The notes: a model not told the origin generated them from the sequence alone. Shown: positions 37,335 through 46,900, numbered from the stretch's first letter. The stretch: DNA of 64,000 bases from Brachyspira pilosicoli P43/6/78 (GCF_000325665.1 NC_019908.1:2418001-2482000); one strand, 5' to 3'. A program made the numbers and translations.

Positions 37335-38153
37335 ATGCTCAAGATTATTGACAAAATAAAAAAAGAACATGTATTTGAAGGCTTAGAATCAAAAGATAAG
37401 GATTCTCTTTTCAAAGCTTTAAGTGAAAAAATAGCTTCTGTTTCTTCACTTTCTACTGATTCTATATTTGATGCTTTGAAAAAGAGAGAAGATGAGTACA
37501 CAACTAATATTGGTAATGGCGTTGCAGTTCCGCATGGTAGAATTCAGGGTTATGGTAAAACTGACATATTTGTAGGTTTCCTAAAAAATGAGATAAACTA
37601 TGACTCAGATTCTGATGAAAAGAGTCCTGTTAAACTCGTATTTGCTATACTTTCTGATCTTGAAAACCCTCAAGATTATCTTTTAAATCTTTCTCAAATA
37701 TTCTTTTTAGTTAACCAAAAAGAAATATTAGATAAAATAATAGCTACTAAGAATTTTGAAGAGTTAGAAACTGTATTAGAATCTTTCAAAAAATTAGATG
37801 AAAAATTTGAAGCAGAAAAACAAATTAAATTCCTTATAGAACTTGAAAGAGCTGAAATACAAATTAAAGCTTATGAACTTTATAGTTCTACTCACTCTCA
37901 GCAAAAATCAGATTTAGTTTTAGAAGAGTACAAAAAATATAAAGATACTATTCTTAGCAAAATTGATGTTGCTGTATTAGAAAACTATAAGAGAATTAAA
38001 GAAAATAAAGGTGAAGCTCTTGCAAAAATTGAAAATTATAAATGCAGTGCTTGTAATGTAGCTATACCTAAAATGACTGTTAATGAAGTTAGAAGACAGA
38101 ATCAGATTATTATGTGCTTCCACTGCGGAAGAATATTATTCACTACTGACTAA
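37335..38153 (+). CDS. PtsN-like EIIA domain fused to a coiled coil and C4 zinc ribbon
   Basis: A 272-residue protein. Residues 1 to about 150 are a PTS EIIA type-2 (nitrogen PTS-like) domain with the phospho-His motif NGVAVPHGRIQ. Residues about 155-235 are charged and helical. The end has a zinc ribbon, CSACNVAIPKMTVNEVRRQNQIIMCFHCGRILF, like the C-terminal ribbon of DUF164/CdsZ-type proteins. A ribbon of this kind could bind nucleic acid or protein, with the EIIA domain as a phosphorylation switch. No other PTS gene is near. AGGAG before the ATG; next gene 3 bp downstream. Confidence 0.8.
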   Translation: MLKIIDKIKKEHVFEGLESKDKDSLFKALSEKIASVSSLSTDSIFDALKKREDEYTTNIGNGVAVPHGRIQGYGKTDIFVGFLKNEINYDSDSDEKSPVKLVFAILSDLENPQDYLLNLSQIFFLVNQKEILDKIIATKNFEELETVLESFKKLDEKFEAEKQIKFLIELERAEIQIKAYELYSSTHSQQKSDLVLEEYKKYKDTILSKIDVAVLENYKRIKENKGEALAKIENYKCSACNVAIPKMTVNEVRRQNQIIMCFHCGRILFTTD

Positions 38154-38156
38154 TTA

Positions 38157-38558
38157 ATGAAAAATAATATTTTTAAAAGAATAGCTAAGGTATTTTTAAT
38201 AACTTCTTTAGCTATTCTTTATATATCTTGTTCCGCAAATAAACCTAGCTCTAACATTAAAGAGTTTTTTAATTATCCTAATCCTTTTAATCCTAAAGAA
38301 ACATATACTACTTTTAAAGTTTCTATAGATACTGGAGAGATAATAGAAGCTAAGCTTTATATTTATTCTCAAGAGGGTAGTTTGGTAGATGAAAAAACTA
38401 TGACTATATCTGCCGATAAAAAAGAAGCTAGTGCAATATGGTCTGCTATAGACAAAAACGGTAATTATTTACCTCCTTCAATATACACTTCAAAAGTTAT
38501 TTTAAAAGACAATCAAGACTCCACATTTGTTAGCGAGTTCAAAACTTCTGTAATATAG
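38157..38558 (+). CDS. Lipoprotein with FlgD-like Ig domain
   Basis: A 133-residue lipoprotein: signal to LYISC (Cys near residue 23), then NYPNPFNPKETYTTFKVS and VEAKLYIYSQEGSLVDE-type strands, the pattern of the FlgD-like Ig-fold (NYPNPFNP) domain used in surface and secretion-anchor proteins. It follows the PtsN-like gene by 3 bp and is likely co-transcribed. Function unknown; the Ig-like fold assignment is moderately sure. Confidence 0.75.
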   Translation: MKNNIFKRIAKVFLITSLAILYISCSANKPSSNIKEFFNYPNPFNPKETYTTFKVSIDTGEIIEAKLYIYSQEGSLVDEKTMTISADKKEASAIWSAIDKNGNYLPPSIYTSKVILKDNQDSTFVSEFKTSVI

Positions 38559-38615
38559 TTGTTGATTTATATACTAAGAAATTTTAGTTCATCAAAAAAC
38601 ATATTTTAATTTTTT

Positions 38616-38795
38616 ATTTGCAGGGCTTTGCCCCGCACCCCACTTCTTTTATTGGTATAAAAGAAGCAAAAGAACTGCATTTTTGGCTAAAATACATAGT
38701 AAATATCATTAGCATTGTTCTTTTACTTGCACTTTTTGCAACTTTTTGCGGCGGGAAAAAGTTGAATAAAAAACTTATATGTCAAAATATAGTTA
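38616..38795 (+). repeat. GC-rich mosaic hairpin repeat, copy A
   Basis: Begins ATTTGCAGGGCTTTGCCCC and a CGCACCCCA tail, then the hairpin CTTCTTTTAT-TGGT-ATAAAAGAAG, an AGAACTGCATTTTTGGCT segment, and ends with GCACTTTTTGCAACTTTTTG, CGGCGGGAAAAAGTTG and CAAAATATAGT. Copy B (39962-40192) carries the same ends in inverse orientation on the other side of the dGTPase gene. The intergenic region 38559-38841 holds nothing else that I recognise. Confidence 0.8.
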
Positions 38796-38841
38796 TTTCA
38801 CAAAAAATCAAGAAAATATATTTCTTTCCTTATAACTATTT

Positions 38842-39873
38842 TTAAATAGAATTAAGTTTGCCGTAGGTAATAGACTTATGAAGTTTAATAGCTTCAGAGT
38901 CTGTAAGATGTGCTACATAATCTTTTACCAACTCTTCATCGCTGTTATAAGGAATATCTGCTTTTTTAAATAATTTATCTTCTTCTATAATTTCTAAATG
39001 TTTTAATAAATATTCAAATATAGTAGATATTATTCTGTTTACCCTATCAACATCTTCCAATATTTCTTTACTTTCATAAACCTTTTTAAACATAAAAGCC
39101 CTTAAATCATTAATAGCCTTTAATACTTCTTTATCTATATCTATTTCCATTTTCTCCATACTAGCATTAATTACACCCATTATCATAGTATCAGCCCTCT
39201 CTCCGTAACTCTTACCAAGAACATTTATTATATCTTTTGGTATATCATGATAATTTAAAAGTCCATATCTTATAGCATCATCAACATCATGATTAGCATA
39301 GGCTATAGTATCAGCAATTCTCACAATCATACCCTCATTAGTGGAAGGTCCTGATGAGTCTGTAAGTAATTTTCCTGTTTTTCCTTTAGTGTGTTTTAAT
39401 ATACCATCTCTTACTTCAAATGTAAGGTTTAATCCTTTGCCTTTTTCTAAATGTTCTACTACTCTTAAAGATTGCACAGAATGATGAAAGCCTTTGAAAT
39501 ATTTTGATATAGCTCTCTCTCCGGCATGTCCAAATGGTGAATGTCCCAAATCATGTCCTAATGCTATTGCTTCTGTTAAATCTTCATTAAGCCTCAATGC
39601 TCTTGCTATGCTTCTTGCTATTTGCATAACTTCTAATGTATGTGTGAGTCTTGTTCTAAAATCACCAACAGAAAGCATTATTACTTGTGCTTTGTCTTTT
39701 AATCTTCTAAAATATTCGCTATGTATGATTCTGTCTCTGTCTTGCATATAAAGAGTTCTTATATCATCTTCTTCTCTTGGTTGTTGGCAGCCTTTACTGT
39801 TTGAAGAAAATGATGCTGCAGGCGACAAAAAACTTTTTTCTCTTGTTTCTATATCTAATCTTATTGTTCTCAA
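38842..39873 (-). CDS. dgt: dGTP triphosphohydrolase-like HD-domain protein
   Basis: A 343-residue protein of the short dGTPase family, which hydrolyses dGTP (and other dNTPs) to the nucleoside and triphosphate. HD metal motifs are present: RLTHTLEVMQIARSIARAL, GHDLGHSPFGHAGERA, and IVRIADTIAYANHDVDDAI. Translation begins at TTG 39873 with AAGGAT 7 nt upstream. It is the only gene between the inverted repeats A and B. Homologues are often monofunctional nucleotide-pool enzymes; dGTPases can also restrict phage, but nothing here shows that. Confidence 0.9.
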   Translation of the reverse strand: MRTIRLDIETREKSFLSPAASFSSNSKGCQQPREEDDIRTLYMQDRDRIIHSEYFRRLKDKAQVIMLSVGDFRTRLTHTLEVMQIARSIARALRLNEDLTEAIALGHDLGHSPFGHAGERAISKYFKGFHHSVQSLRVVEHLEKGKGLNLTFEVRDGILKHTKGKTGKLLTDSSGPSTNEGMIVRIADTIAYANHDVDDAIRYGLLNYHDIPKDIINVLGKSYGERADTMIMGVINASMEKMEIDIDKEVLKAINDLRAFMFKKVYESKEILEDVDRVNRIISTIFEYLLKHLEIIEEDKLFKKADIPYNSDEELVKDYVAHLTDSEAIKLHKSITYGKLNSI

Positions 39874-39961
39874 AATTAATATCCTTTTTATATATTATGT
39901 TAATATTACATTATAATAAAAAAAATACAATTACATAAAATATTGTGTGTATTGTTTATTT

Positions 39962-40192
39962 AGTATATAAACGACTATATTTTGTTATATAAGTTTTTGT
40001 TTTATTCAACTTTTTCCCGCCGCAAAAAGTTGCAAAAAGTGCATATACTATGGCTAATATTTTATAAATATGTGTTAAATGTTGGATAAAACATAAATTC
40101 AGCTTACACGCTATGGACTTCGTCAAATGCAGTCTTTTTGGTTCTTTTGGTCACAAAAAGAACTGGGGTGCGGGGCGAAGCCCTGCAAATAA
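39962..40192 (-). repeat. GC-rich mosaic hairpin repeat, copy B
   Basis: Minus-strand orientation relative to copy A: ends CAGGGCTTCGCCCCGCACCCCA (40192 side), hairpin GTTCTTTT/AAAAGAAC with variant loop, an added module GACGAAGTCCATAGCGTGTAAG not seen in A, then the shared GCACTTTTTGCAACTTTTTG and CGGCGGGAAAAAGTTG block and CAAAATATAGTCG. It fills most of the 433-bp gap before the next gene; the rest is AT-rich and empty. Confidence 0.8.
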
Positions 40193-40306
40193 TTTAAATT
40201 TAAAAAACTAAATTTTGACAAACTTAAAAATTTTCAGTATATATTAAATATTGGCTTACAATATTTGTGTTTTTCATTAAGCGTACCCATAGAGTAAAAA
40301 TTTTTG

Positions 40307-40699
40307 ATGAAGTCAGTAGAGAATGCACGAAAAAAATTTGATAACATCTATATAAAAATACAACCATATAAAATATTTGACATAATACATATATATATTA
40401 TAATTTTAGCTATGAGTAAATATATTGTTATACATAAGATAATCAATGCTTCTATATTTATGCTTTTTCCTATAGCAGCATTTATAATACTAGCACACAA
40501 GAATATCACTTCTGGATTTAATTTAGTAATGCTGATTTTATTAAATGTTATAGAGATAGGTATTTTTATTTCTTTTATAGCAGTATCTGCAAGATGCGAT
40601 TGGGGTACTAGAAAACAGCATGCCATAGTAAAGGCTGTAATTTCTTTACTTATATATGTTTTAATAATATTATTTACACTGATGATTATTATTTTCTAA
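40307..40699 (+). CDS. Small four-helix membrane protein, unknown
   Basis: A 130-residue protein with four predicted membrane segments (HIYIIILAMSKYIVI, FMLFPIAAFIILA, LVMLILLNVIEIGIFISFIAV, ISLLIYVLIILFTLMIIIF) and a short Lys/Arg-rich start. No family recognised. ATG 40307 is taken; TTG 40304 is in frame directly before it. It abuts the Kdo transferase gene, so co-transcription is likely. Confidence 0.6.
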   Translation: MKSVENARKKFDNIYIKIQPYKIFDIIHIYIIILAMSKYIVIHKIINASIFMLFPIAAFIILAHKNITSGFNLVMLILLNVIEIGIFISFIAVSARCDWGTRKQHAIVKAVISLLIYVLIILFTLMIIIF

Positions 40700-40717
40700 T
40701 TGTTGGAAAGTTTTATA

Positions 40718-41980
40718 ATGCAGTTATTTCTTCTTTATATATATTTTCTTTTTGGGTATATTGCTTATCCTTTTATTTTTATAGCTTTTTCTATTATGAT
40801 GTTTTTTAATAAACCTATAAGAAAGGGTGCTTTATCTAGATTAGGTTTTATTTATCCTAAAGAAAATAATAAAAATGCTGTATGGATTCATGCTGTTAGT
40901 GTTGGTGAGATAGTTGCTGTTAGAGAGATGGTGTTTAATTTAATTGAGAGAGGATATACTGTTTATTTATCTACAACTACTGTAGGCGGATATGATATTG
41001 CTAAAAAAAATTATGGTGATAAAGTAGAGCTTTTTTATTTAACTTTAGATTATCCTCATATGATTAACAAGCTTATAAATCTAATATCTCCGGAATATGT
41101 GATGATAGCTGAAATTGAAATATGGCCTACTATGATATATATGCTTCATAAGAGACTTATACCTATATTTTTAATCAATGGTAGAATTGGCAAAAAAGAA
41201 CTTAAAGGATATAAAAACTTTCAATTTTTCTTTAAGCCTTATTTTAATATGTATGCAAAAATACTTGCACAAAGTAGTATTGATATGGAAAATATGATTA
41301 CTATAGGTATGCCTAAAAAATTAATATCTGTTACTGGTAATTTGAAATATGATATTAATTATAGTGTAGATGAAAAAAAGATAGACAGTTTAGAGAGTAT
41401 GATACCTGTAAATAAATTTGTAATAGTTGCAGGAAGTACTCATAGTAACGAAGAAGAAATAATATTAAAAGCTATAGATAAAATAGGCATAAAAGATGAT
41501 ATATATATTGTAATAGTGCCAAGAAACATAGAGAGAGGAGAAGATATCAAAAACACAGCTTCAAAGTTGGGATATAATTTGCCTCTTTACACTGATTATG
41601 ATAGAAGTTCTGAAGATGGTATTATTATAAACACAATAGGAGAGCTTCTTAATTGGTATAAACTTTCTGACCTTGTTATAATGGGTGGAACTTTTATTGG
41701 AAATATGGGCGGTCATAATATACTTGAGGCTATTTATTTCAAAAAGGCTGTGATAGTTGGAAGGTATATGTATAACTTTATAGAGATTTACGAATATATG
41801 AAAGAGAGTGTATTTAATTGTAAAGAAAAAGAAAATCTTCCGGAAGTTATAAAACTTGCTTATGAGAATAAAGAGCTTAGAGAAAAGTTAGCAAATAGTG
41901 CTTATGAGCTTCTTATACAAAATAATGGTGCTAGTAAAAAGACTATGGAGTTTATAGATAAATATATTGGTATAGTTTAA
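40718..41980 (+). CDS. waaA: 3-deoxy-D-manno-octulosonic acid (Kdo) transferase WaaA-like
   Basis: A 420-residue glycosyltransferase, family GT30, full length. It has an N-terminal membrane anchor, WIHAVSVGE (with the conserved catalytic acid region), STTTVGGYDIAKK, VMIAEIEIWPTMIY, AGSTHSNEEEI, and the donor-binding GTFIGNMGGHNILE. It adds Kdo to lipid A precursor at the inner membrane. ATG 40718 is selected because GGAAAG lies 8 nt upstream; a TTG at 40700 is in frame. With the heptosyltransferase at 56022-56990 it shows a lipooligosaccharide pathway. Confidence 0.9.
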   Translation: MQLFLLYIYFLFGYIAYPFIFIAFSIMMFFNKPIRKGALSRLGFIYPKENNKNAVWIHAVSVGEIVAVREMVFNLIERGYTVYLSTTTVGGYDIAKKNYGDKVELFYLTLDYPHMINKLINLISPEYVMIAEIEIWPTMIYMLHKRLIPIFLINGRIGKKELKGYKNFQFFFKPYFNMYAKILAQSSIDMENMITIGMPKKLISVTGNLKYDINYSVDEKKIDSLESMIPVNKFVIVAGSTHSNEEEIILKAIDKIGIKDDIYIVIVPRNIERGEDIKNTASKLGYNLPLYTDYDRSSEDGIIINTIGELLNWYKLSDLVIMGGTFIGNMGGHNILEAIYFKKAVIVGRYMYNFIEIYEYMKESVFNCKEKENLPEVIKLAYENKELREKLANSAYELLIQNNGASKKTMEFIDKYIGIV

Positions 41981-43114
41981 TTAGGCTTTAACTTTCTTAT
42001 AATATAATAAAGCTATAAATGCACATATTACAGCACTGGCAGTTAAAAATATATATGCCATCTCTATAGAATACATCTCTACTATTTTACCTGTTATTAT
42101 AGGGTAAATAAATATTCCTATTGAATAAGCAGTTTGATAAAATCCCATAGCAGAAGATTTTTTATCTCTGTCTATTTCTATGAGTGCCTCGCTTGTAAGA
42201 TATGATGCAAGCATTCCTATTGATAAACCTGAAAGTATTTGAGAAGCTACTATTACAAATATATTTTTTGTGAGTATTACAGCTACACAATATAACCCTA
42301 AAAGCACAAAAGAAAATGGAACATAAAATTTAGAGCCTCTTTTGCTTGCAAATGAAGTGCTTGCTATATATGCACTCACTATTGCAAAAAACATATTAAG
42401 CAGTGATGCTATTCCAACAAGGTATGATGCCCCTCCAAGTTCTTTTATTCTGTTTAGAGTAAAAGAGACTGATGCAGCCATATGTATGCCTTGTTCTATT
42501 ATACTTAATACAGAGAAAAATAATAATCTTTTGTTTTTTATAACTAATATTAAATCTTTTATATTGTTTTTTTTCTCTCTCTTCTCTTCTTTTAAGAAAA
42601 GTGCCAATATAGTTGCAGCAAAAGCAGCAAAAGCAGCAGCAATAAGCATAAGATTCATTCCAAACTTTTGATAAAATATAGTAGCAAACAAAAATCCTAA
42701 AAACATTCCTATAACATTAGCAACCAAACATTTACTAGCAGCCATATGTTCTTTGCTTCTGTCGAAATAAGAATAATATAAAACCATATACATAAGCCAA
42801 GTAGAAGCAGCAACACCTGTTAATATATTGCCGACTAAAAATCCATTAGCACTAGGATAAACTATTTTTATAATACAAGAAACAGCAGAAAGTAATGAAC
42901 CTAATACTATAAAGATTTTATATTTTCCAAAATAATCACTTATTATACCGAAAGGAAATCTAAGTATCATCTGTGAAGCACCGTAAAGCCCAAGTATTAT
43001 ACCAACTATGGAAGGTGTTACATTTAAAGCATATAAATATGGTACTTGAAAAGGTATATAAGTGTATAAAGAAAACCAGTATAGTATCATTATTATAAAA
43101 AGAGTATTAGGCAT
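41981..43114 (-). CDS. Major facilitator superfamily transporter
   Basis: A 377-residue membrane protein with 12 hydrophobic segments, standard MFS length. The loop motif after segment 2 is MILRFPFGIISDYFGKYKI, an MFS motif A variant. Substrate unknown. It is convergent with the Kdo transferase (stops adjoin at 41980/41981) and lies 15 bp upstream of ruvA on the same strand, which may be a chance operon. AAGGAT precedes the ATG. Confidence 0.82.
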   Translation of the reverse strand: MPNTLFIIMILYWFSLYTYIPFQVPYLYALNVTPSIVGIILGLYGASQMILRFPFGIISDYFGKYKIFIVLGSLLSAVSCIIKIVYPSANGFLVGNILTGVAASTWLMYMVLYYSYFDRSKEHMAASKCLVANVIGMFLGFLFATIFYQKFGMNLMLIAAAFAAFAATILALFLKEEKREKKNNIKDLILVIKNKRLLFFSVLSIIEQGIHMAASVSFTLNRIKELGGASYLVGIASLLNMFFAIVSAYIASTSFASKRGSKFYVPFSFVLLGLYCVAVILTKNIFVIVASQILSGLSIGMLASYLTSEALIEIDRDKKSSAMGFYQTAYSIGIFIYPIITGKIVEMYSIEMAYIFLTASAVICAFIALLYYKKVKA

Positions 43115-43129
43115 TTTTTATTATCCTTT

Positions 43130-43714
43130 TTATATGCTGCTTAAGTTTCTTAATGCTAAGCTAATTAAATCTTCTGTTGTTTTATTTTCTTTATTTTCTA
43201 TGTTTGATAATGCTTTTACAGCTTCATTATTTGAAAAGCCTAATGATATAAGAGCCTTTATTACATCGCTTTCATTTTCATTATATGATATTTTAGAAGA
43301 AGAAATATTTATGTCTATCTTTTCTATTTTATCTCTAATTTCAAACAAAAGTTTTTCAGCCTTTTTTACGCCCATTCCCTGAACTTTTTTAAGCATATTA
43401 ATATCTTTATTAAAGAGTATATGCATTATTTCATCTATTGAATATGTGGAGAGAACTTCCATTGCAAGTTTTGCCCCAACACCAGAGGCAGACATTAAAG
43501 TATTAAACATCTTTTTCTCTTCTCTTGTTTTAAAACCATAAAGCGTCATAGAATCTTCTTTATGTATTAATTGAGTGTATAGCCTTATATTATCATCATT
43601 ATTAACATTTAACTTTTTTGATACTATAATCTCGTAAGCGACCCCATTAGAACATAAAAGAGCAATGATTCCCTCTGATATTGTGCAAACTTTACCTTCT
43701 ATAAAAGCAAACAT
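43130..43714 (-). CDS. ruvA: Holliday junction helicase subunit RuvA
   Basis: A 194-residue protein, normal for RuvA. N-terminal OB-fold domain (MFAFIEGKVCTISEGIIALLCSNGVAYEI), then tandem helix-hairpin-helix elements ending GVGAKLAMEVLSTY and VQGMGVKKAEKLLFEI, and the C-terminal RuvB-contacting domain (DVIKALISLGFSNNEAVKAL). It binds four-way DNA junctions and drives branch migration with RuvB, which is not in this window. The gene starts 4 bp after the copper-chaperone-like gene. Confidence 0.93.
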   Translation of the reverse strand: MFAFIEGKVCTISEGIIALLCSNGVAYEIIVSKKLNVNNDDNIRLYTQLIHKEDSMTLYGFKTREEKKMFNTLMSASGVGAKLAMEVLSTYSIDEIMHILFNKDINMLKKVQGMGVKKAEKLLFEIRDKIEKIDINISSSKISYNENESDVIKALISLGFSNNEAVKALSNIENKENKTTEDLISLALRNLSSI

Positions 43715-43718
43715 ATTA

Positions 43719-43928
43719 TTATAAACTAGGCTCGTATTCTAATTCTTTAATTACTTCAAGCATTTTATCTGTAGTAACTTTGCTTTCATCATATTCCACT
43801 TCAGCACAAGCATTTTCTAAACTAACATTAACTTTGCTTATACCCTCTAAAGCAGTAAGCTCTTCAGTAACAGCTTTAACGCAATTTTGACAGCCCATTC
43901 CTTTAATTTTGATAGTAATATTTTTCAT
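43719..43928 (-). CDS. Heavy-metal-associated (CopZ-like) chaperone
   Basis: A 69-residue single HMA domain with the ferredoxin-like fold and metal motif GMGCQNCVKAV (CxxC). Such proteins deliver Cu(I) (or other soft metals) to P-type ATPases. No ATPase gene is close. AAGGAG precedes the ATG. It lies 82 bp from the NhaC gene, and 4 bp before ruvA. Confidence 0.88.
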   Translation of the reverse strand: MKNITIKIKGMGCQNCVKAVTEELTALEGISKVNVSLENACAEVEYDESKVTTDKMLEVIKELEYEPSL

Positions 43929-44010
43929 TTATATCTCCTTAATAAAAAATGTTTTAGTATTATAACAAATAATTATATACTAATTGGGAGTATTTTTCAA
44001 TAAGATAGTT

Positions 44011-45435
44011 TTATATATTTTTATTAATACCCACAGCGAATTTCGGGAGTGTAAGCATATAGATAAATGATATACATATACTTATAAGGTTAAAAAACGA
44101 ATAAGGCATATATTCTAAAGTGTGTACTCCAAGTATAGAAGTCATATAAACACCTGTGATTGTCCAAGGGAGTAAAACTTCAGTAAGTGTTCCTCCTTCT
44201 TCCATAGTTCTTGAGAGGACTCCTCTGTTGATATTATATTTATCATATACTGTTTGAAGTACGTTTCCTAAAGTTAAGAAAGTAAATTGTAAGCTGCTTA
44301 ATGCTGAGTTTATAGTGAATGTTGTAAGCCATGTGATAAATATTAAACTTCTTCTTCCTTTAGTTATTTTTATTAATAATGTTATCAATGTTTCAAAAGT
44401 ACCCAAAAGTTCAAGCATAGCTCCGTAGGTAAGTGCTAGTATCAAAAACAATACACTTGGCATCATACTCATCATACCGCCTCTGTTTAATAATGAATGC
44501 AAATTTAATGGTATTTCAGCTTCATTAATTGTAGGAGACATTGATATATTAAAACCAGTTACAAATGATTTCATAGAATTTATAATACCAAAGTTTTGAA
44601 ATATGTTTCCTAATATTATAGCAATCAAACTTCCTATAAACATTGTTATTACAGGATTAACACCTCTTACACTTGCTATAAGTACAAATATTGGAGGAAT
44701 TAGTAATAATATATTGAAGTTAAATATATTATCTAATGAAGTTAATATCTCACTTGCTTCTTTTAAGTTTAGAATATCAGAATTCATTGGAGCAGCATTA
44801 AAACCCAATACTGTAAAAACTATAGCAGCAAGTATTGCAGATGGAATAGTGTTTACAAGCATAGTTTTTATGTGATTTTGTAATGTAGTGCCTGCACCGA
44901 TAGCAGCCAAAACAGTGGTGTCTGATATTGGAGAGTTTTTATCGCCAAGATATGCACCGCTTATAACAGCACCGGCTATAAGAGGAAGAGGCGTATTTGT
45001 AGCCTGAGCAATACCAATGAATGCAACTCCAGCAGTGGAAGCAGAACCCCAAGAAGTACCAGTAAATATAGAAAGAAATGATGTTACAATAAAAGCTGTT
45101 ACAGGTATAAATGAAGGGTGAATAAGTTTTATGCCGTAATATATTAACATAGGTACAGTGCCTGAGTACATCCAAGAACCTACTACTATGCCTATTAATA
45201 TAAATATCAAAACACCAATCCAAGTATCAACAATTTTTTTAATGAAAGCATTTTCCATGTCTTTCCATTTATATCCTGCAAAATATGCTATTATGCATGC
45301 TATTAATGTTCCTATTGTAAGTAAAAACTCTATTGGAACTCCATATTTTATAGTAAATATTAAAACTGTGATGAGTATAAAAATAAGAGGAAATAGTTTC
45401 CAGAAGGTTGGTATATTTTTTATTTTACTATTCAT
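44011..45435 (-). CDS. nhaC: NhaC-family Na+/H+ antiporter
   Basis: A 474-residue transporter with about 12 membrane segments. The NhaC signature GTSWGSASTAGVAFIGIA and GAVISGAYLGDKNSPISDTTVLAA, including the D-K-x-S-P-x-S-D motif, is complete. Relatives include arginine/ornithine and malate/lactate exchangers, so the cation role is likely but not certain. AAAGGG precedes the ATG. Upstream (45436-45620) is AT-rich with no feature that I recognise. Confidence 0.85.
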   Translation of the reverse strand: MNSKIKNIPTFWKLFPLIFILITVLIFTIKYGVPIEFLLTIGTLIACIIAYFAGYKWKDMENAFIKKIVDTWIGVLIFILIGIVVGSWMYSGTVPMLIYYGIKLIHPSFIPVTAFIVTSFLSIFTGTSWGSASTAGVAFIGIAQATNTPLPLIAGAVISGAYLGDKNSPISDTTVLAAIGAGTTLQNHIKTMLVNTIPSAILAAIVFTVLGFNAAPMNSDILNLKEASEILTSLDNIFNFNILLLIPPIFVLIASVRGVNPVITMFIGSLIAIILGNIFQNFGIINSMKSFVTGFNISMSPTINEAEIPLNLHSLLNRGGMMSMMPSVLFLILALTYGAMLELLGTFETLITLLIKITKGRRSLIFITWLTTFTINSALSSLQFTFLTLGNVLQTVYDKYNINRGVLSRTMEEGGTLTEVLLPWTITGVYMTSILGVHTLEYMPYSFFNLISICISFIYMLTLPKFAVGINKNI

Positions 45436-45620
45436 TTTTATTGACCCTTTTATTATATAGTATAATTAAGTAGTTTTTTAGTCAATAATGTTTAATTTGA
45501 CTTTTTTTAAAATTTTATTATTTAATAATTATGATGTTTAAATGTTTATAAATTATTATTGCTTGAAAAAATAAGACTTTGATTATAATATATATTTATT
45601 AGAAAATATTTTTTAGGTTT

Positions 45621-46853
45621 ATGAGTTTTATGAAGAAATTATATAAATTATTTTTAGCAATGTTTTTAATCTTGTTTTTTATATCATGTGCAACCACTTC
45701 AAAGAGTACACAAAGCGGAGTGCTTGTAGGCGAGGATACTGGTGAGATAGGTGTTATTAATAATTGGAAGAACCCAGATTTTAAAGGCGGTAAAACTACA
45801 AAGATAGTAGCTGAGGGGTTTGCTTCTTCTGATAATAGAGGCGAGGCTAATGCTATAGACAGGGCTTTAGAAAGTGCTAAAAGAAATGCTGTTGAGCAGG
45901 CTGTTGGCTCTATAGTTAATGGTACTACTTTAGTTGAAAATAGCAGACTTATAAGCTCTAAAATATATGAAAACACTACTGGATATATTTCTTCTTATAA
46001 AGTGCTTTCTATTACAAAAAGCTCATCTGTATGGTATGCAAAAATAGAGGCTGTTGTTGGAGTTGACATGCTTCAGGATAATTTGCAGGCTATGGGTATA
46101 TTGCTAGACAGAAAAAATATGCCTTTGATAGTTATGCTTGTTACTGATGATAATGGAGAATTAAGCGATGCATTTAATGTGGAACTTGAAAAAAATATGA
46201 GCGATAAGGGTTTTAAATTTGTAAGTGCTAGTTCTTTAAGAAGTGTTGTAAGAAGTGAAAATATTAGCTATTCTGACAATTCATCTTCTACTGTAAAAAA
46301 AATAGCAGAAGCTACAGGTGCTCAGATTGCTATACTTGGAAAGGCTGATGCTGCTTATTTTACTACTATACAGGGTACTGCTTTAAAAAGTTTTAGAAGC
46401 GATGTTGCTATTACTGCTGTGAATGTATCTGATTACAGTACTATAGCTCGTGCTACTCATCAGGCTGGAGGGGTAGGCGGAAGCGAAAAAGATGCTCATT
46501 CTATTGCTTTGGTAAAATCAGCTGATTCTATTTCTGAAGATTTTATTAATCAAATAGTAACTAAATGGCAGAGCGAAGTTCAAAATGGTACAGAATATAC
46601 TATATATGTTACAGGTCTTGATTTTACTGATTCTATAGGTTTTGAAGAGGCTCTTAAGAAAAATATAGAAAATCTTAAAAGTGTTTATAACAGAGGTATA
46701 AGCGGAGATTCATCAAGATATGTTGTGCAGTATGTTGGAAGCAGCAGAGATTTAGCTGTTGATATTAATGCTAAGGCTAAAAATATGGGCTATCAAATAA
46801 TTATAAACAGTTTTGATGATAAGACTATTAATTTAAAAGCCAACAAAAGATAG
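45621..46853 (+). CDS. Lipoprotein with FlgT-like N-terminal domain
   Basis: A 410-residue lipoprotein (LFFISCATTSK, lipobox Cys near residue 23). Residues about 55-155 (VAEGFASSDNRGEANAIDRALESAKRNAVEQAVGS ... SRLISSKIYENTTGYISSYKVLS) closely follow the FlgT N-terminal domain pattern, and LIVMLVTDDNGELSDAFNVELEKNMSDKGF resembles its middle domain. FlgT supports flagellar basal-body stability in Vibrio, but similar lipoproteins exist in non-Vibrio bacteria. A role in periplasmic flagella is possible, not shown. Confidence 0.75.
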   Translation: MSFMKKLYKLFLAMFLILFFISCATTSKSTQSGVLVGEDTGEIGVINNWKNPDFKGGKTTKIVAEGFASSDNRGEANAIDRALESAKRNAVEQAVGSIVNGTTLVENSRLISSKIYENTTGYISSYKVLSITKSSSVWYAKIEAVVGVDMLQDNLQAMGILLDRKNMPLIVMLVTDDNGELSDAFNVELEKNMSDKGFKFVSASSLRSVVRSENISYSDNSSSTVKKIAEATGAQIAILGKADAAYFTTIQGTALKSFRSDVAITAVNVSDYSTIARATHQAGGVGGSEKDAHSIALVKSADSISEDFINQIVTKWQSEVQNGTEYTIYVTGLDFTDSIGFEEALKKNIENLKSVYNRGISGDSSRYVVQYVGSSRDLAVDINAKAKNMGYQIIINSFDDKTINLKANKR

Positions 46854-46900
46854 AAGTATTATATAAAAAATTATAATAAAAAAAATAATTGAGTTGTTTG

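Noticed and set aside
38618-38845. A 75-residue reading frame after the FlgD-like lipoprotein
   Set aside because: It spans repeat copy A; codons follow the repeat blocks, not a protein pattern.
38842-39873. A phage-defence dGTPase system
   Set aside because: No second defence gene or nuclease is adjacent; the protein looks like an ordinary short dGTPase. Only the flanking repeats are unusual.
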